Origin: Pseudobutyrivibrio sp.
Lineage (GTDB): Bacteria > Bacillota > Clostridia > Lachnospirales > Lachnospiraceae
Direction: 5' to 3'
NCBI GenBank assembly: GCA_024693775.1
Contig: JAILKL010000101.1
Coordinates: 1-46,461, forward strand
DNA: 46,461 nucleotides
Under the pieces are notes generated by a model. The model was not told the origin of the DNA and did not search any database. It saw nothing but the letters and a program-made list of their open reading frames with translations. The position numbers and the translations under genes are program-made. This document shows, piece after piece, positions 8,065-16,090 of the stretch; position 1 is the first letter of the stretch; each line of letters starts with the position of its first letter.

Positions 8065-9099
8065 ATGAGCTTTGCAGAAATTATAGGGCAGGAGGATGCT
8101 AAGAACCTCCTGAAGAATGCAGTAAAATCAGGAAATCATAGTCATGCCTATATTTTCAGCGGAGAAAAGGGCTCTGGCAAAATGATGCTAGCAGAGGCGT
8201 TCGCAACCATGCTTCAGTGTGAAAATCCATCTGATGATGCGTGTCTGCAGTGCCATTCTTGTAAGCAATCTATTTCCAGAAATAACCCAGATATAATCTA
8301 TGTTAGAAGAGAAGAGGGAAAGGCCAACATCAGCGTAGATGTAGTGCGTGAAAGAATCGTAAATGATGTGGACATTAAGCCCTATAGCAATAAATATAAA
8401 ATCTATATTGTCGATGAAGCAGAACGAATGAATCAGCAGGCCCAGAATGCTATTTTGAAGACAATTGAGGAGCCACCGGAATATGCGATAATCATTCTGC
8501 TTACGGCAAATCATAATGCGTTCTTGCAAACAATTCTTTCAAGATGCGTTCTTATTCAGATGAAATCCGTGAATACTGACAGCATAAAAAGTATTCTAAA
8601 AAACAGATATGAAACTGTGGATTACCAGGCTAATATGGTAGCATCTTTTGCACAAGGCAATGTGGGAAAAGCCATAGCTCTTGCTACAGATTCAAGCTTT
8701 AACGATGTGAAAAATCGTGCAGTAGCCTTGTGTAAGAAGGCAGGTAAAATGGAAGAGGCCCAAATTGCCGATGAGGTAAAAGCCATAAAGGAAGAAAATG
8801 AGTCTGATAAAAAGAATGATAATCCTGAAAAATTTGAAGGATTTATGGACCAAATGCTAGATTTAATCACCCTTTGGTTTAAAGATGTGCTATTATATAA
8901 AGCGACATTGAATGATAATCTTATTCTTTTTAAAGAGGATTTATTTGATATACATGAGCAAGCAAATAACTGCTCTTACCACGGCTTAAATGAAATAATA
9001 GAAGCAATATCAGAAACTAGAGCCAGACTAAATGCTAATGTCAATTTCGAATTGACTATTATGCTTCTTATAAATGCAATTAAGGAGAACACTAAATGA
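8065..9099 (+). CDS. holB: DNA polymerase III subunit delta'
   Basis: HolB is a subunit of the clamp loader that places the sliding clamp on primed DNA. The sequence has the AAA+ fold: a P-loop G33-E-K-G-S-G-K39-M, a four-cysteine zinc module (C52, C60, C63, C66), a Walker B-like IVDEAE (115-120) and the SRC motif S159-R-C161, which provides the arginine finger to the neighbouring subunit. Many delta' subunits have lost the P-loop; here it is largely intact, with Met where Thr or Ser normally follows the Lys. The length of 344 residues is typical. Its stop overlaps the ricT start by four bases. Confidence 0.92.
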   Translation: MSFAEIIGQEDAKNLLKNAVKSGNHSHAYIFSGEKGSGKMMLAEAFATMLQCENPSDDACLQCHSCKQSISRNNPDIIYVRREEGKANISVDVVRERIVNDVDIKPYSNKYKIYIVDEAERMNQQAQNAILKTIEEPPEYAIIILLTANHNAFLQTILSRCVLIQMKSVNTDSIKSILKNRYETVDYQANMVASFAQGNVGKAIALATDSSFNDVKNRAVALCKKAGKMEEAQIADEVKAIKEENESDKKNDNPEKFEGFMDQMLDLITLWFKDVLLYKATLNDNLILFKEDLFDIHEQANNCSYHGLNEIIEAISETRARLNANVNFELTIMLLINAIKENTK

Positions 9100-9974
9100 T
9101 AAAGGTTATTGGAGTACGCTTCAGAGGGGGCGGAAAAGTATATTATTTTGATCCAAACGAAGTTGAATTCAAGCGTGACGATCAGGTTATAGTTGAAACA
9201 GTTCGCGGTGTTGAAATCGGAACAGTTTTACTTGTTGATAAGGAAATCTCAGATGATGAGGTTCCAGGTCCAATCAAGAAGATTATCCGTAAGGCTACAG
9301 AGGATGACATTAAGAAGGCCGAGAAAAATATCGAAAAAGAAAAAGAGGCCATGAAGATTTGCGAGGAAAAAATCGCAAAGAGAGAGCTAGAAATGAAGCT
9401 TGTTGGGGCAGAATACACATTTGATAACAATAAGCTTATATTTTATTTCACAGCTGATGGAAGAATCGATTTTAGAGAGCTAGTTAAGGACCTTGCAGCT
9501 GTATTCCACACACGTATAGAGCTTCGTCAGATTGGCGTTAGAGACGAGACAAAGCTCATGGGTGGTATTGGAATCTGTGGAAGAGAGCTTTGCTGTAAGA
9601 GTTGGCTTGGAGATTTCGTTCCAGTATCAATTAAGATGGCTAAGGAGCAAAATCTTTCACTTAACCCAACCAAAATATCAGGTCTTTGTGGCAGACTTAT
9701 GTGCTGCCTTAAGAATGAGCAGGAGACTTATGAATACCTTAACAGTCGCCTGCCTGGAATAAACGATACAGTAATTACACCTGAAGGAATCAAGGGAATA
9801 GTACAGTCTGTAAATGTACTTCGTCAGACTGTGCGCGTGCTTTTTGAGGAGGGAGACTTAAAGGAAGTTAAGGATTATCCTACTACAGAGCTTAAGTTCA
9901 AGCCTAGAAAGCGTAAGGTACAGGTGTCTAAGGAAGAGGCTAAAGAGCTTGCTGACTTGGAGGATAGAGATTAA
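9096..9974 (+). CDS. ricT: PSP1-domain protein RicT (YaaT)
   Basis: RicT is part of the RicA-RicF-RicT complex, which carries Fe-S clusters and promotes RNase Y-dependent mRNA processing in B. subtilis. The PSP1 region is clear, with CGRELCC (C161, C166, C167) and CGRLMCC (C198, C203, C204). These six cysteines fit the cluster-binding role of the family. The C-terminal tail is basic (KFKPRKRKVQ). At 292 residues it has normal length. It overlaps holB by four bases and trmN6 by one, so the three genes are tightly coupled. Confidence 0.92.
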   Translation: MIKVIGVRFRGGGKVYYFDPNEVEFKRDDQVIVETVRGVEIGTVLLVDKEISDDEVPGPIKKIIRKATEDDIKKAEKNIEKEKEAMKICEEKIAKRELEMKLVGAEYTFDNNKLIFYFTADGRIDFRELVKDLAAVFHTRIELRQIGVRDETKLMGGIGICGRELCCKSWLGDFVPVSIKMAKEQNLSLNPTKISGLCGRLMCCLKNEQETYEYLNSRLPGINDTVITPEGIKGIVQSVNVLRQTVRVLFEEGDLKEVKDYPTTELKFKPRKRKVQVSKEEAKELADLEDRD

Positions 9975-10714
9975 TGGATAGTCTGATGCACGCAGATGAG
10001 CGTTTAGATGACTTGCAAATAAAAGGATATAAAATTATACAGCATCCTGACAAATTCTGTTTTGGCATGGATGCTGTCTTGCTATCAGGATTTGCTTCAG
10101 TAAATGAAGGTGAGAAGGCTTTAGATTTAGGCACTGGAACAGGAATACTGCCAATATTACTTGAGGCAAAAAATTCAGGTGAGCACTATACTGGATTGGA
10201 AATTCAGCCTGAAAGCGCTGAAATGGCAAGACGTTCAGTTTTGTATAACGATTTGCAGGACAGAATTGATATAATAGAAGGTGATATTAAAGAGGCCAGT
10301 AAGATATTTGGAAAGGCTTCAATGGATGTGGTTACAAGCAATCCTCCATACATGACAAATCACCATGGGCTTAAAAACCCAAATGATGCAAAGGCGATAG
10401 CGAGACATGAGCTGCTATGTTCATTAGATGATGTAGTTAGAGAGTCGGCAGCTGTGCTGAAGCCTAGGGGAAGAGCTTATTTTGTGCATAGACCATCAAG
10501 ATTGGTAGAGATATTCGAAGCTATGCGAAAGTATAAGCTTGAGCCAAAGAGAATGAGGCTTGTATATCCATACGTGGATAAAGAGCCAAACATGGTGCTT
10601 GTGGAAGGCGTTAGAGGTGGTGGACCACAGCTAACAGTTGAAGCGCCACTTATTGTGTACGATGCACCAGGCAAGTACACTGAAGAGATATTAGAGATAT
10701 ACGGAATGAAATAA
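9974..10714 (+). CDS. tRNA1(Val) (adenine37-N6)-methyltransferase-like protein (YabB)
   Basis: This 246-residue Rossmann-fold methyltransferase carries the SAM-binding DLGTGTGILPILL motif (51-63) and the N6-amino methyltransferase motif S122-N-P-P-Y126. YabB/TrmN6 proteins have this outline and occupy this position after yaaT in Bacillus. The exact target (A37 of tRNA-Val) is taken from the E. coli enzyme and is inferred here. The start codon overlaps the ricT stop codon (TAATG). Confidence 0.85.
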   Translation: MDSLMHADERLDDLQIKGYKIIQHPDKFCFGMDAVLLSGFASVNEGEKALDLGTGTGILPILLEAKNSGEHYTGLEIQPESAEMARRSVLYNDLQDRIDIIEGDIKEASKIFGKASMDVVTSNPPYMTNHHGLKNPNDAKAIARHELLCSLDDVVRESAAVLKPRGRAYFVHRPSRLVEIFEAMRKYKLEPKRMRLVYPYVDKEPNMVLVEGVRGGGPQLTVEAPLIVYDAPGKYTEEILEIYGMK

Positions 10715-10729
10715 AAGTATGAGGTAAAA

Positions 10730-11572
10730 ATGAGCGGAACAGTTTATTTGGTTGCAACTCCAATCGGAAACCTTGAGGATATGACCTTTCGTGCAGTACG
10801 AATCCTTAAAGAGGTTGATTTGATTGCGGCAGAAGATACTAGAAATTCAATAAAGCTATTAAATCATTTTGAGATAGATACACCGATGACCAGCTATCAT
10901 GAATTCAATAAGGTAGATAAAGCAATCACTCTTATTGAAAAGCTTAAAGAGGGACAAAACATTGCGGTCATTACGGATGCCGGAACACCAGGCATATCTG
11001 ACCCAGGTGAAGAACTGGTAAAGATGTGCTACGAGGAAGGAATTGAGGTCACATCGGTCCCTGGCCCAGCTGCATGTATCACTGCGGTAACAATGTCGGG
11101 GCAGGCCTGCAGACGCTTTGCATTTGAGGCATTTTTACCAAAAGACAAAAAAGAGCGTCGAAGAGTCCTAGAAGAGACAAAAAATGAAACTAGAACAATT
11201 ATCATTTATGAGGCACCACATCATTTGATTGGTACCCTAAAGGAGCTTAGAGATGTACTTGGTGAGGATAGAGGAATCACCCTTTGTAGAGAGCTCACAA
11301 AAAAGCATGAGGAAAAAGAAAAGACTACAATCGGCGGAGCACTTAAGTCTTACGAAACTAAAGAGCCAAGAGGCGAATATGTGCTTGTTATTGCTGGCAA
11401 ATCAAAGGCCGAGGTAATAGAAGAAGCCAGAGCAGCTTTTGATGAAATGTCCATAGAGGAACACATGCAGATGTACTTAGACCAGGGCATGGATAAAAAA
11501 GAAGCTATGAAGGCAGTTGCAAAGGATAGGGGAGTTAGCAAGCGTGACATTTATAACGCGCTTTTAGATTAA
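10730..11572 (+). CDS. rsmI: 16S rRNA (cytidine1402-2'-O)-methyltransferase RsmI
   Basis: RsmI methylates the ribose of C1402 in the decoding centre of 16S rRNA. The tetrapyrrole-methylase-like fold is evident from GTVYLVATPIGNLEDMTFRA at the start, AEDTR, DAGTPGISDPGEELV and VPGPAACITA. The C-terminal extension ends in the small helical domain (GVSKRDIYNALLD) typical of the Firmicute enzymes. The length of 280 residues is standard. GAGG precedes the start by seven bases. Confidence 0.95.
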   Translation: MSGTVYLVATPIGNLEDMTFRAVRILKEVDLIAAEDTRNSIKLLNHFEIDTPMTSYHEFNKVDKAITLIEKLKEGQNIAVITDAGTPGISDPGEELVKMCYEEGIEVTSVPGPAACITAVTMSGQACRRFAFEAFLPKDKKERRRVLEETKNETRTIIIYEAPHHLIGTLKELRDVLGEDRGITLCRELTKKHEEKEKTTIGGALKSYETKEPRGEYVLVIAGKSKAEVIEEARAAFDEMSIEEHMQMYLDQGMDKKEAMKAVAKDRGVSKRDIYNALLD

Positions 11573-11582
11573 AGGAGAAAAA

Positions 11583-12041
11583 ATGTATTTTATTACAGAT
11601 TTGTTTACTAACAAGATTTTTCTTGCGCCAGCATCGGCTTGGTTCTTAGCACAGATATTAAAGGTGGTTATTGATACTGTAAAATCAGGCTTTTGCAAGG
11701 AGCGTTTAATCGGTGGCGGCGGAATGCCAAGCTCACATGCTGCTACAGTTACAGGCCTTGTTATCATAACAGCTATTTTATATGGCGGTGCATCCTTTGA
11801 ATTTACAATGGCTCTGTTTTTCGCATTTATTGTTATATATGATGCACGAGGCGTTCGTTACGAGACTCAGCGCCAGGGTAAGGCCTTGAACAATCTTAAT
11901 GATGAACGTCAGGAAGAGGGCAAGCAGCCTCTTGATATCATCAAATTCAAGGAGAAGCTTGGTCACACAATTCCAGAGCTTGTTGCAGGAATGGTGCTTG
12001 GAATAGTATGTGCTGTTGTTGTGTATCATTTACCATTCTAG
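11583..12041 (+). CDS. Divergent PAP2 family membrane protein (YuiD/DUF212)
   Basis: The protein has 152 residues, several hydrophobic helices and the signature GGGGMPSSHAATVTG, in which PSSHA corresponds to the phosphatase motif of PAP2 enzymes. A conserved DARGVRYETQRQGKALN segment follows, as in B. subtilis YuiD. Members are predicted to be integral membrane phosphatases, but their substrate is unknown. It starts after AAAGGAG, ten bases beyond rsmI. Confidence 0.85.
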   Translation: MYFITDLFTNKIFLAPASAWFLAQILKVVIDTVKSGFCKERLIGGGGMPSSHAATVTGLVIITAILYGGASFEFTMALFFAFIVIYDARGVRYETQRQGKALNNLNDERQEEGKQPLDIIKFKEKLGHTIPELVAGMVLGIVCAVVVYHLPF

Positions 12042-12092
12042 TAGTGGTTATAGATAAATGATTTGCTTAAGCGAAGGAAAGGGGGAAAAGTA

Positions 12093-12860
12093 TTGGAAAA
12101 TATGGAAAGCATAAAAGCGCTAAAAGAGATGATTGATGAATCGTCCAAAATAGTGTTTTTTGGCGGGGCTGGAGTATCTACTGAAAGTGGAATTCCAGAT
12201 TTTCGTAGTAAAGATGGTCTTTATAACCAGCATGACGTAAGGTTTGATATGTATCAGCCAGAGTATTTGCTTAGCCATTCTTGTTTGATGCGTGAGCCAA
12301 AGGTTTATTTCGAATTCCATCGTCAGAAGATGGACACCAGAAATATTGAGCCCAACAATGCTCATAAGTATCTGGCAAAGCTTGAAGAGATGGGAAAGCT
12401 GATAGGTGTGGTTACACAAAATATCGATGGTTTACATCAAAAGGCTGGCAGTAAAAAGGTTTATGAGATTCACGGTAGTGCACTTAGAAATTACTGTATG
12501 AATTGCGGAACCAGCTACCCTGTGGATTTTATCTTCGATTCAGAGGATGAAATTCCAAAATGTGATTATTGTGGCGGCACAGTTCGTGCAGACATTACAT
12601 TATATGAAGAGGGATTGCCAGAGGACCAGGTTGAAGGCGCAATCAGTGCTATTTCATCTGCTGATATGATGATAATCGGTGGCACATCGCTTACTGTGTA
12701 TCCTGCGGCATCATTTGTTAATTATTTCAGAGGCAAGTACTTGGTAATCATTAATCAAAGTGATTTAGCCGTTAGAAAGGCAGAAAACACATTGATTATC
12801 CGAGAGAGAATCGGTGAAGTATTCACGGAGCTTGCCAAGCTACAAGGCATAGAATTGTAG
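12093..12860 (+). CDS. cobB: NAD-dependent protein deacylase, SIR2 family
   Basis: Sirtuins remove acetyl and other acyl groups from lysines, consuming NAD. The sequence shows GAGVSTESGIPDFR (NAD binding), TQNIDGLH, the catalytic His in YEIHGS (H127), a four-cysteine zinc site (C135, C138, C157, C160) and GGTSLTVYP. I chose a TTG start at 12093 because GGAAAGGGGG ends seven bases upstream; the ATG three codons later is too far from it, and the longer frame from 12063 would begin before the ribosome site. It gives 255 residues. The gene closes the housekeeping run. Confidence 0.9.
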   Translation: MENMESIKALKEMIDESSKIVFFGGAGVSTESGIPDFRSKDGLYNQHDVRFDMYQPEYLLSHSCLMREPKVYFEFHRQKMDTRNIEPNNAHKYLAKLEEMGKLIGVVTQNIDGLHQKAGSKKVYEIHGSALRNYCMNCGTSYPVDFIFDSEDEIPKCDYCGGTVRADITLYEEGLPEDQVEGAISAISSADMMIIGGTSLTVYPAASFVNYFRGKYLVIINQSDLAVRKAENTLIIRERIGEVFTELAKLQGIEL

Positions 12861-12909
12861 GAAATACCTTAGTTTAGAAGAAAATTATTAAAGAAATACT
12901 ATTAAAGCC

Positions 12910-12938
12910 TTGAAAAAAGCAACCGTTCATGCTATTAT
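12910..12938 (+). promoter_or_regulatory. Promoter of rpsF-ssb-rpsR
   Basis: TTGAAA (12910-12915) and TATTAT (12933-12938) are separated by 17 bases. Predicted initiation lies near 12945, giving a leader of about 80 bases. Confidence 0.55.
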
Positions 12939-12972
12939 CTTAATTCGTGGTATAAAATTTATTATATCCTTG

Positions 12973-12998
12973 CTAGGCTATTTCAAATAATAGCTTGG
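12973..12998 (+). promoter_or_regulatory. Leader hairpin before rpsF
   Basis: CTAGGCTATT (12973-12982) pairs with AATAGCTTGG (12989-12998), ten base pairs including two G-U pairs, around a six-base loop. It ends 13 bases before the AAGGAGGT ribosome site. It is a candidate autoregulatory site for the S6-S18 complex, as known for rpsF leaders in other bacteria. I could not confirm the conserved bulge sequence of that motif, so the role is inferred. Confidence 0.4.
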
Positions 12999-13025
12999 CC
13001 AATAGACCAAAAGGAGGTAGAAAGC

Positions 13026-13316
13026 ATGAATAAGTATGAATTAGCACTCGTTGTTAATGCGAAGATCGAAGACGATGCAAGAACTGCCACAGTTGAAAAG
13101 GCAAAGGAGTACATCACTCGCTTTGGTGGTCAGATCTCAGACGTCGATGATTGGGGCAAGAAGAAGCTTGCTTACGAAATTCAGAAGATGAATGAAGGTT
13201 TCTATTACTTCATCCATTTCGATGCAGAGCCAGGCGCACCTGCTCAGATCGAAGAGAATATTCGCATCATGGACAACGTACTTCGATTCTTATGCGTTAG
13301 AGCTGACGAGGCTTAA
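13026..13316 (+). CDS. rpsF: 30S ribosomal protein S6
   Basis: S6 binds 16S rRNA with S18 on the platform of the small subunit. The 96-residue sequence begins MNKYELALVVNAKIED and holds the family's WGKKKLAYEIQKMNEGFYYFIHFDAE core and the NIRIMDNVLRFL ending. A strong AAGGAGGT ribosome site precedes it. Codon use (favoured codons such as CGC, ATC and AAG) fits high expression. It is the first gene of the conserved rpsF-ssb-rpsR operon. Confidence 0.97.
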   Translation: MNKYELALVVNAKIEDDARTATVEKAKEYITRFGGQISDVDDWGKKKLAYEIQKMNEGFYYFIHFDAEPGAPAQIEENIRIMDNVLRFLCVRADEA

Positions 13317-13341
13317 TTGTATAAGACAAGGAGATTAAATT

Positions 13342-13782
13342 ATGAATAAAGTTATTCTTATGGGACGTCTCACAAGAGACCCAGAGGTTCGTTACGGTGG
13401 AGCAAATAATTCAGCAGTTGCACGTTTTTCTCTCGCTGTAGATCGTAGATTTAAGAGAGATGGCGATGAGCAGACAGCTGATTTCATCAACTGTGTTGCT
13501 TTTGGCAAGACTGGTGAGTTCCTTGAGAAATATGCTCGCAAGGGCACAAAGTTTGTTGTAGAAGGTCGTATTCAGACTGGTTCTTACACAAACAAAGAAG
13601 GACAGAAGGTTTACACTACCGATGTTGTATGTGAGAATGTTGAGTTCGCAGAGAGCAAGAATTCTCAGAGCGGTGGAAATAGCAGCTTCGACGGTGGTTC
13701 TAATTTCACACCTAGCTCAGATGCAGGTGACGGCTTCATGAATATCCCTGATGGAATTGACGAGGAATTACCGTTTAATTAA
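13342..13782 (+). CDS. ssb: Single-stranded DNA-binding protein
   Basis: SSB coats single-stranded DNA in replication and repair. The OB-fold begins MNKVILMGRLTRDPEVRYG and includes ADFINCVAFGKTGEFLEKYARKG. A Gly/Ser/Asn-rich linker follows, then the acidic tip DEELPFN, which recruits partner proteins. The length is 146 residues. It lies between rpsF and rpsR as in most Firmicutes. Confidence 0.97.
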   Translation: MNKVILMGRLTRDPEVRYGGANNSAVARFSLAVDRRFKRDGDEQTADFINCVAFGKTGEFLEKYARKGTKFVVEGRIQTGSYTNKEGQKVYTTDVVCENVEFAESKNSQSGGNSSFDGGSNFTPSSDAGDGFMNIPDGIDEELPFN

Positions 13783-13797
13783 TTAGGAGGTTAAATC

Positions 13798-14049
13798 ATG
13801 GCTTTTAATAGATCAGGCGATGGTCAGAGAAGAAGACCAATGCATAGAAGAAAAAAAGTTTGTGTATTCTGTGGTAAAGATAACGTTATCGACTACAAGG
13901 ACACAGCTAAGCTTAAGAAGTACATTTCTGAGCGTGGAAAGATTCTTCCACGTCGTATCACAGGTACATGTGCTAAGCACCAGAGAGCTCTTACAGTAGC
14001 TATCAAGCGTGCTCGTCACGTTGCACTTATGCCTTACGTACAGGATTAA
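13798..14049 (+). CDS. rpsR: 30S ribosomal protein S18
   Basis: The 83-residue basic protein shows the S18 pattern: [41 protein letters not shown] and [14 protein letters not shown]. It carries CxxC plus a third Cys, so it may bind zinc. It partners S6 on the ribosome and is the last gene of its operon. Confidence 0.97.
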   Translation: MAFNRSGDGQRRRPMHRRKKVCVFCGKDNVIDYKDTAKLKKYISERGKILPRRITGTCAKHQRALTVAIKRARHVALMPYVQD

Positions 14050-14060
14050 TATGTATTTTA

Positions 14061-14090
14061 AAACCAGGTTCAACAGAACCTGGTTTTTTT
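14061..14090 (+). terminator. Terminator of rpsF-ssb-rpsR
   Basis: AAACCAGGTTC (14061-14071) pairs with GAACCTGGTTT (14076-14086) around the loop AACA, followed by a T-run to 14090. The A-run upstream may also serve the convergent minus-strand gene. Confidence 0.92.
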
Positions 14091-14097
14091 ATGCAAT

Positions 14098-14625
14098 CTA
14101 AACACCCATATCAAAAATCATTCCGGAAAGGAGGCCATTATCGGCTTCCTTTCTGTTTTTTTGGTAAGGATTATCTTCGTTTGGATAGGCAATCTTTGTA
14201 TGAGTAGTGCCACCGGAGACATAGGTACGGCCACATTCTGGGCATATGGCAGTGTGTATGGAAACAGAGGCCTGGAGTACTTTACCATTGCCTTGTTTAG
14301 CCTTGTCGTAGGCGTTGTTTACATGCTCCTGCTCGTGGCCGCGGACACGTGAAGCGGCAGCATTTGGAGATATATGAGCAGCAGATTTAAAGGACACCTG
14401 TTCATCGGATCCGTCTTGATATTTTCTAGTAGCGCAGGTTTCGCATTCAATAACACCAGCTCTCTTAGCAGAGCGTTCGCTGGTTAGATTCTTTCCTAAG
14501 GCTTCACTTTTACCCTCTGCACGCAATTCATCTGTAATTTTGGAATTAAGAGGATTTGTTGCACCAGAATTAATAGAATTTGTATATGGAGAAAAGTTAT
14601 TGTCAATGCCATTAATACCCAACAT
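14098..14625 (-). CDS. SprA-like putative zinc metalloprotease
   Basis: This 175-residue protein carries H97-E-Q-E-H101, an HExxH zinc-protease motif, inside RVRGHEQEHVNNAYDKA. It also has two CxxC pairs, C61-C64 (CETCATRKYQDGSDE) and C128-C131 (CPECGRTYVSGG). The layout matches the SprA-related family, for which no substrate is known. The N-terminal 50 residues are low in complexity and rich in Asn and Ser. There is no signal peptide, so it is probably cytoplasmic. I chose the ATG at 14625 because AAAGGTGGTGAG precedes it. It stands alone, convergent with rpsR. Protease activity is inferred from the motif only. Confidence 0.7.
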   Translation of the reverse strand: MLGINGIDNNFSPYTNSINSGATNPLNSKITDELRAEGKSEALGKNLTSERSAKRAGVIECETCATRKYQDGSDEQVSFKSAAHISPNAAASRVRGHEQEHVNNAYDKAKQGNGKVLQASVSIHTAICPECGRTYVSGGTTHTKIAYPNEDNPYQKNRKEADNGLLSGMIFDMGV

Positions 14626-14791
14626 AGACTCACCACCTTTAAAAACAAACAAAGGTCATATATTTGAATTCTATCATCAAATTACGTTTAAAGTATGTTT
14701 TAGGTGGAAATAGAAATCGAAGCAGTAATCTTTTATAATAAAAGGAGGAGTTATTGTAGCGGTTCACATAAATATGGAGGCTATGGGGGTT

Positions 14792-15343
14792 ATGAAAAGA
14801 AAAACAGCAAAGGAAATCCTAGCTGAATCATTAAAGGAGATTGCAGCATCAAAGAGCATAGATAAAATAACCATAAAGGACATAACATTAAATTGTGGTT
14901 ATTCCTCGGCTACCTTTTATAGACAGTTTAGGGACAAGCAGGATTTGATCGAATGGGATTACATCAATCAACTAAAGGATATTGTGTCTATGATTGATGG
15001 AAAGAAAGACTCGTGGCAAAATTCTTTGAGGTATGCGGCAGTTTATTTTGAAGAAAATAAAGAATATCTTTCCAATCTTTTTATGAATACCAGTGGAATG
15101 GATTCATTTATAAAAAACATGCGAGAAATAAACTATGCTCAGTTAAAAAATATAGTTCTAGGGCAGATCGAATCAAATAATATAGAAAAAAAATTAGATG
15201 CCAGCATGAGAATATATGTGTTAGGAACAGTTCAATTTGCCTGTGAATGGATACTAGGAAAATATGATATTACAGTGGACGAATTGGCAGAGGTTTTTAA
15301 TATGGCTTTACCGGAAGAATTAAAGAAAATGGTCTCAAAATGA
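14792..15343 (+). CDS. TetR family transcriptional regulator
   Basis: Residues 5-50 form the TetR helix-turn-helix domain (ITIKDITLNCGYSSATFYRQFRDKQDLIEW, with the typical FYRxFxxKxxL ending). The C-terminal ligand domain of about 130 residues resembles the type in the dihydroxyacetone-kinase activator DhaS group, but the effector is unknown. I chose the ATG at 14792, the third in-frame ATG, because GGAGG lies 11 bases upstream and GGGGG is closer still. It probably controls itself and the ferritin-like gene that starts 132 bases downstream. Confidence 0.85.
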   Translation: MKRKTAKEILAESLKEIAASKSIDKITIKDITLNCGYSSATFYRQFRDKQDLIEWDYINQLKDIVSMIDGKKDSWQNSLRYAAVYFEENKEYLSNLFMNTSGMDSFIKNMREINYAQLKNIVLGQIESNNIEKKLDASMRIYVLGTVQFACEWILGKYDITVDELAEVFNMALPEELKKMVSK

Positions 15344-15475
15344 GATAATTATATATAAATTGTATCATTATGAGATATTAATGTTCAGATTATATATTTA
15401 TAAAACAACAAATAGCCTTTATAATTTAATGTACAGACTGATATATTCAGATAATTAGATTATGGAGGTAAATTT

Positions 15476-15931
15476 ATGTCAAAGGAAAAGATCATAGCAG
15501 GACTTCAGACAATTGTTACAGATTTAGCTCAGCAGGCTGATGGGCATGAGATTCAATCAAGAATATTTGCAAGTGAAGGTTTTAATAAATTAGCGGAAAA
15601 ATATGCAGGTCACGCAGATGAGGAGCGTGGATATGTAAAGCAGTGTGCAGATAGAATCCTTGATCTCGGTGGAGAGCTAAAGGTAGAAGCAAAAAAAGAA
15701 CAGCCAGTATGCAAAGATCCTATTGAATGGATAAAATTTGACTTAAAGGTTTCAAAGGATGGCCTTGCTTGGCTCGCAAATTTAATAGAATTAACAAGAG
15801 GAGACTATACAACATTTGATATTCTCAAGGATTATTACAAGGACGAAGAAGAGGATATGTATTGGGCAGAGTCTCAGCTTGATTTAATCGAGTGCATTGG
15901 AAAGCAGAATTGGTTGCTTCAGCAGCTTTAA
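15476..15931 (+). CDS. Bacterioferritin-fold protein with an altered diiron site
   Basis: The four-helix pattern follows bacterioferritin: HADEERGYVKQCADRILDLGGE matches helix B, and DEEEDMYWAESQLDLIECIGKQNWL matches helix D almost residue for residue. Aligned by eye to E. coli Bfr, ligand E51 is kept (E50) and E127 is kept (E124), but H54 becomes Y53, H130 becomes D127, E94 becomes S93 and E18 falls on L17. The heme ligand M52 becomes R51. The protein probably lacks the ferroxidase centre and heme. It could be a structural shell subunit or have another role. The length of 151 residues is typical. TATGGAGGT precedes the start. Confidence 0.8.
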   Translation: MSKEKIIAGLQTIVTDLAQQADGHEIQSRIFASEGFNKLAEKYAGHADEERGYVKQCADRILDLGGELKVEAKKEQPVCKDPIEWIKFDLKVSKDGLAWLANLIELTRGDYTTFDILKDYYKDEEEDMYWAESQLDLIECIGKQNWLLQQL

Positions 15932-15962
15932 TTAAAAAACTTATAGTAAAATTTAATATTTT

Positions 15963-15990
15963 AAAGGAAGTCAGAGATGGCTTCCTTTTT
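15963..15990 (+). terminator. Terminator of the ferritin-like gene
   Basis: AAAGGAAGTC (15963-15972) pairs with GGCTTCCTTT (15979-15988) over a six-base loop, with a T-run continuing to 15991. Confidence 0.85.
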
Positions 15991-16034
15991 TATTGTAAAA
16001 TAAAGAAAATATAAAATATATTTTTAGACAAATG

Positions 16035-16043
16035 TGATAGAAT
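16035..16043 (+). promoter_or_regulatory. Candidate extended -10 promoter of the ADA-SLOG operon
   Basis: TGA followed by TAGAAT (16038-16043) forms an extended -10 element 48 bases before the start codon. No convincing -35 is seen in the very AT-rich sequence upstream. Confidence 0.35.
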
Positions 16044-16090
16044 AGATGCATTAAATATTGGGGCGAATTTTTTAATCAAAGGAGCTATTT

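Noticed and set aside
9532-9762. A 76-residue frame inside ricT
   Set aside because: It covers the cysteine-rich core of RicT in another frame and has no features of its own.
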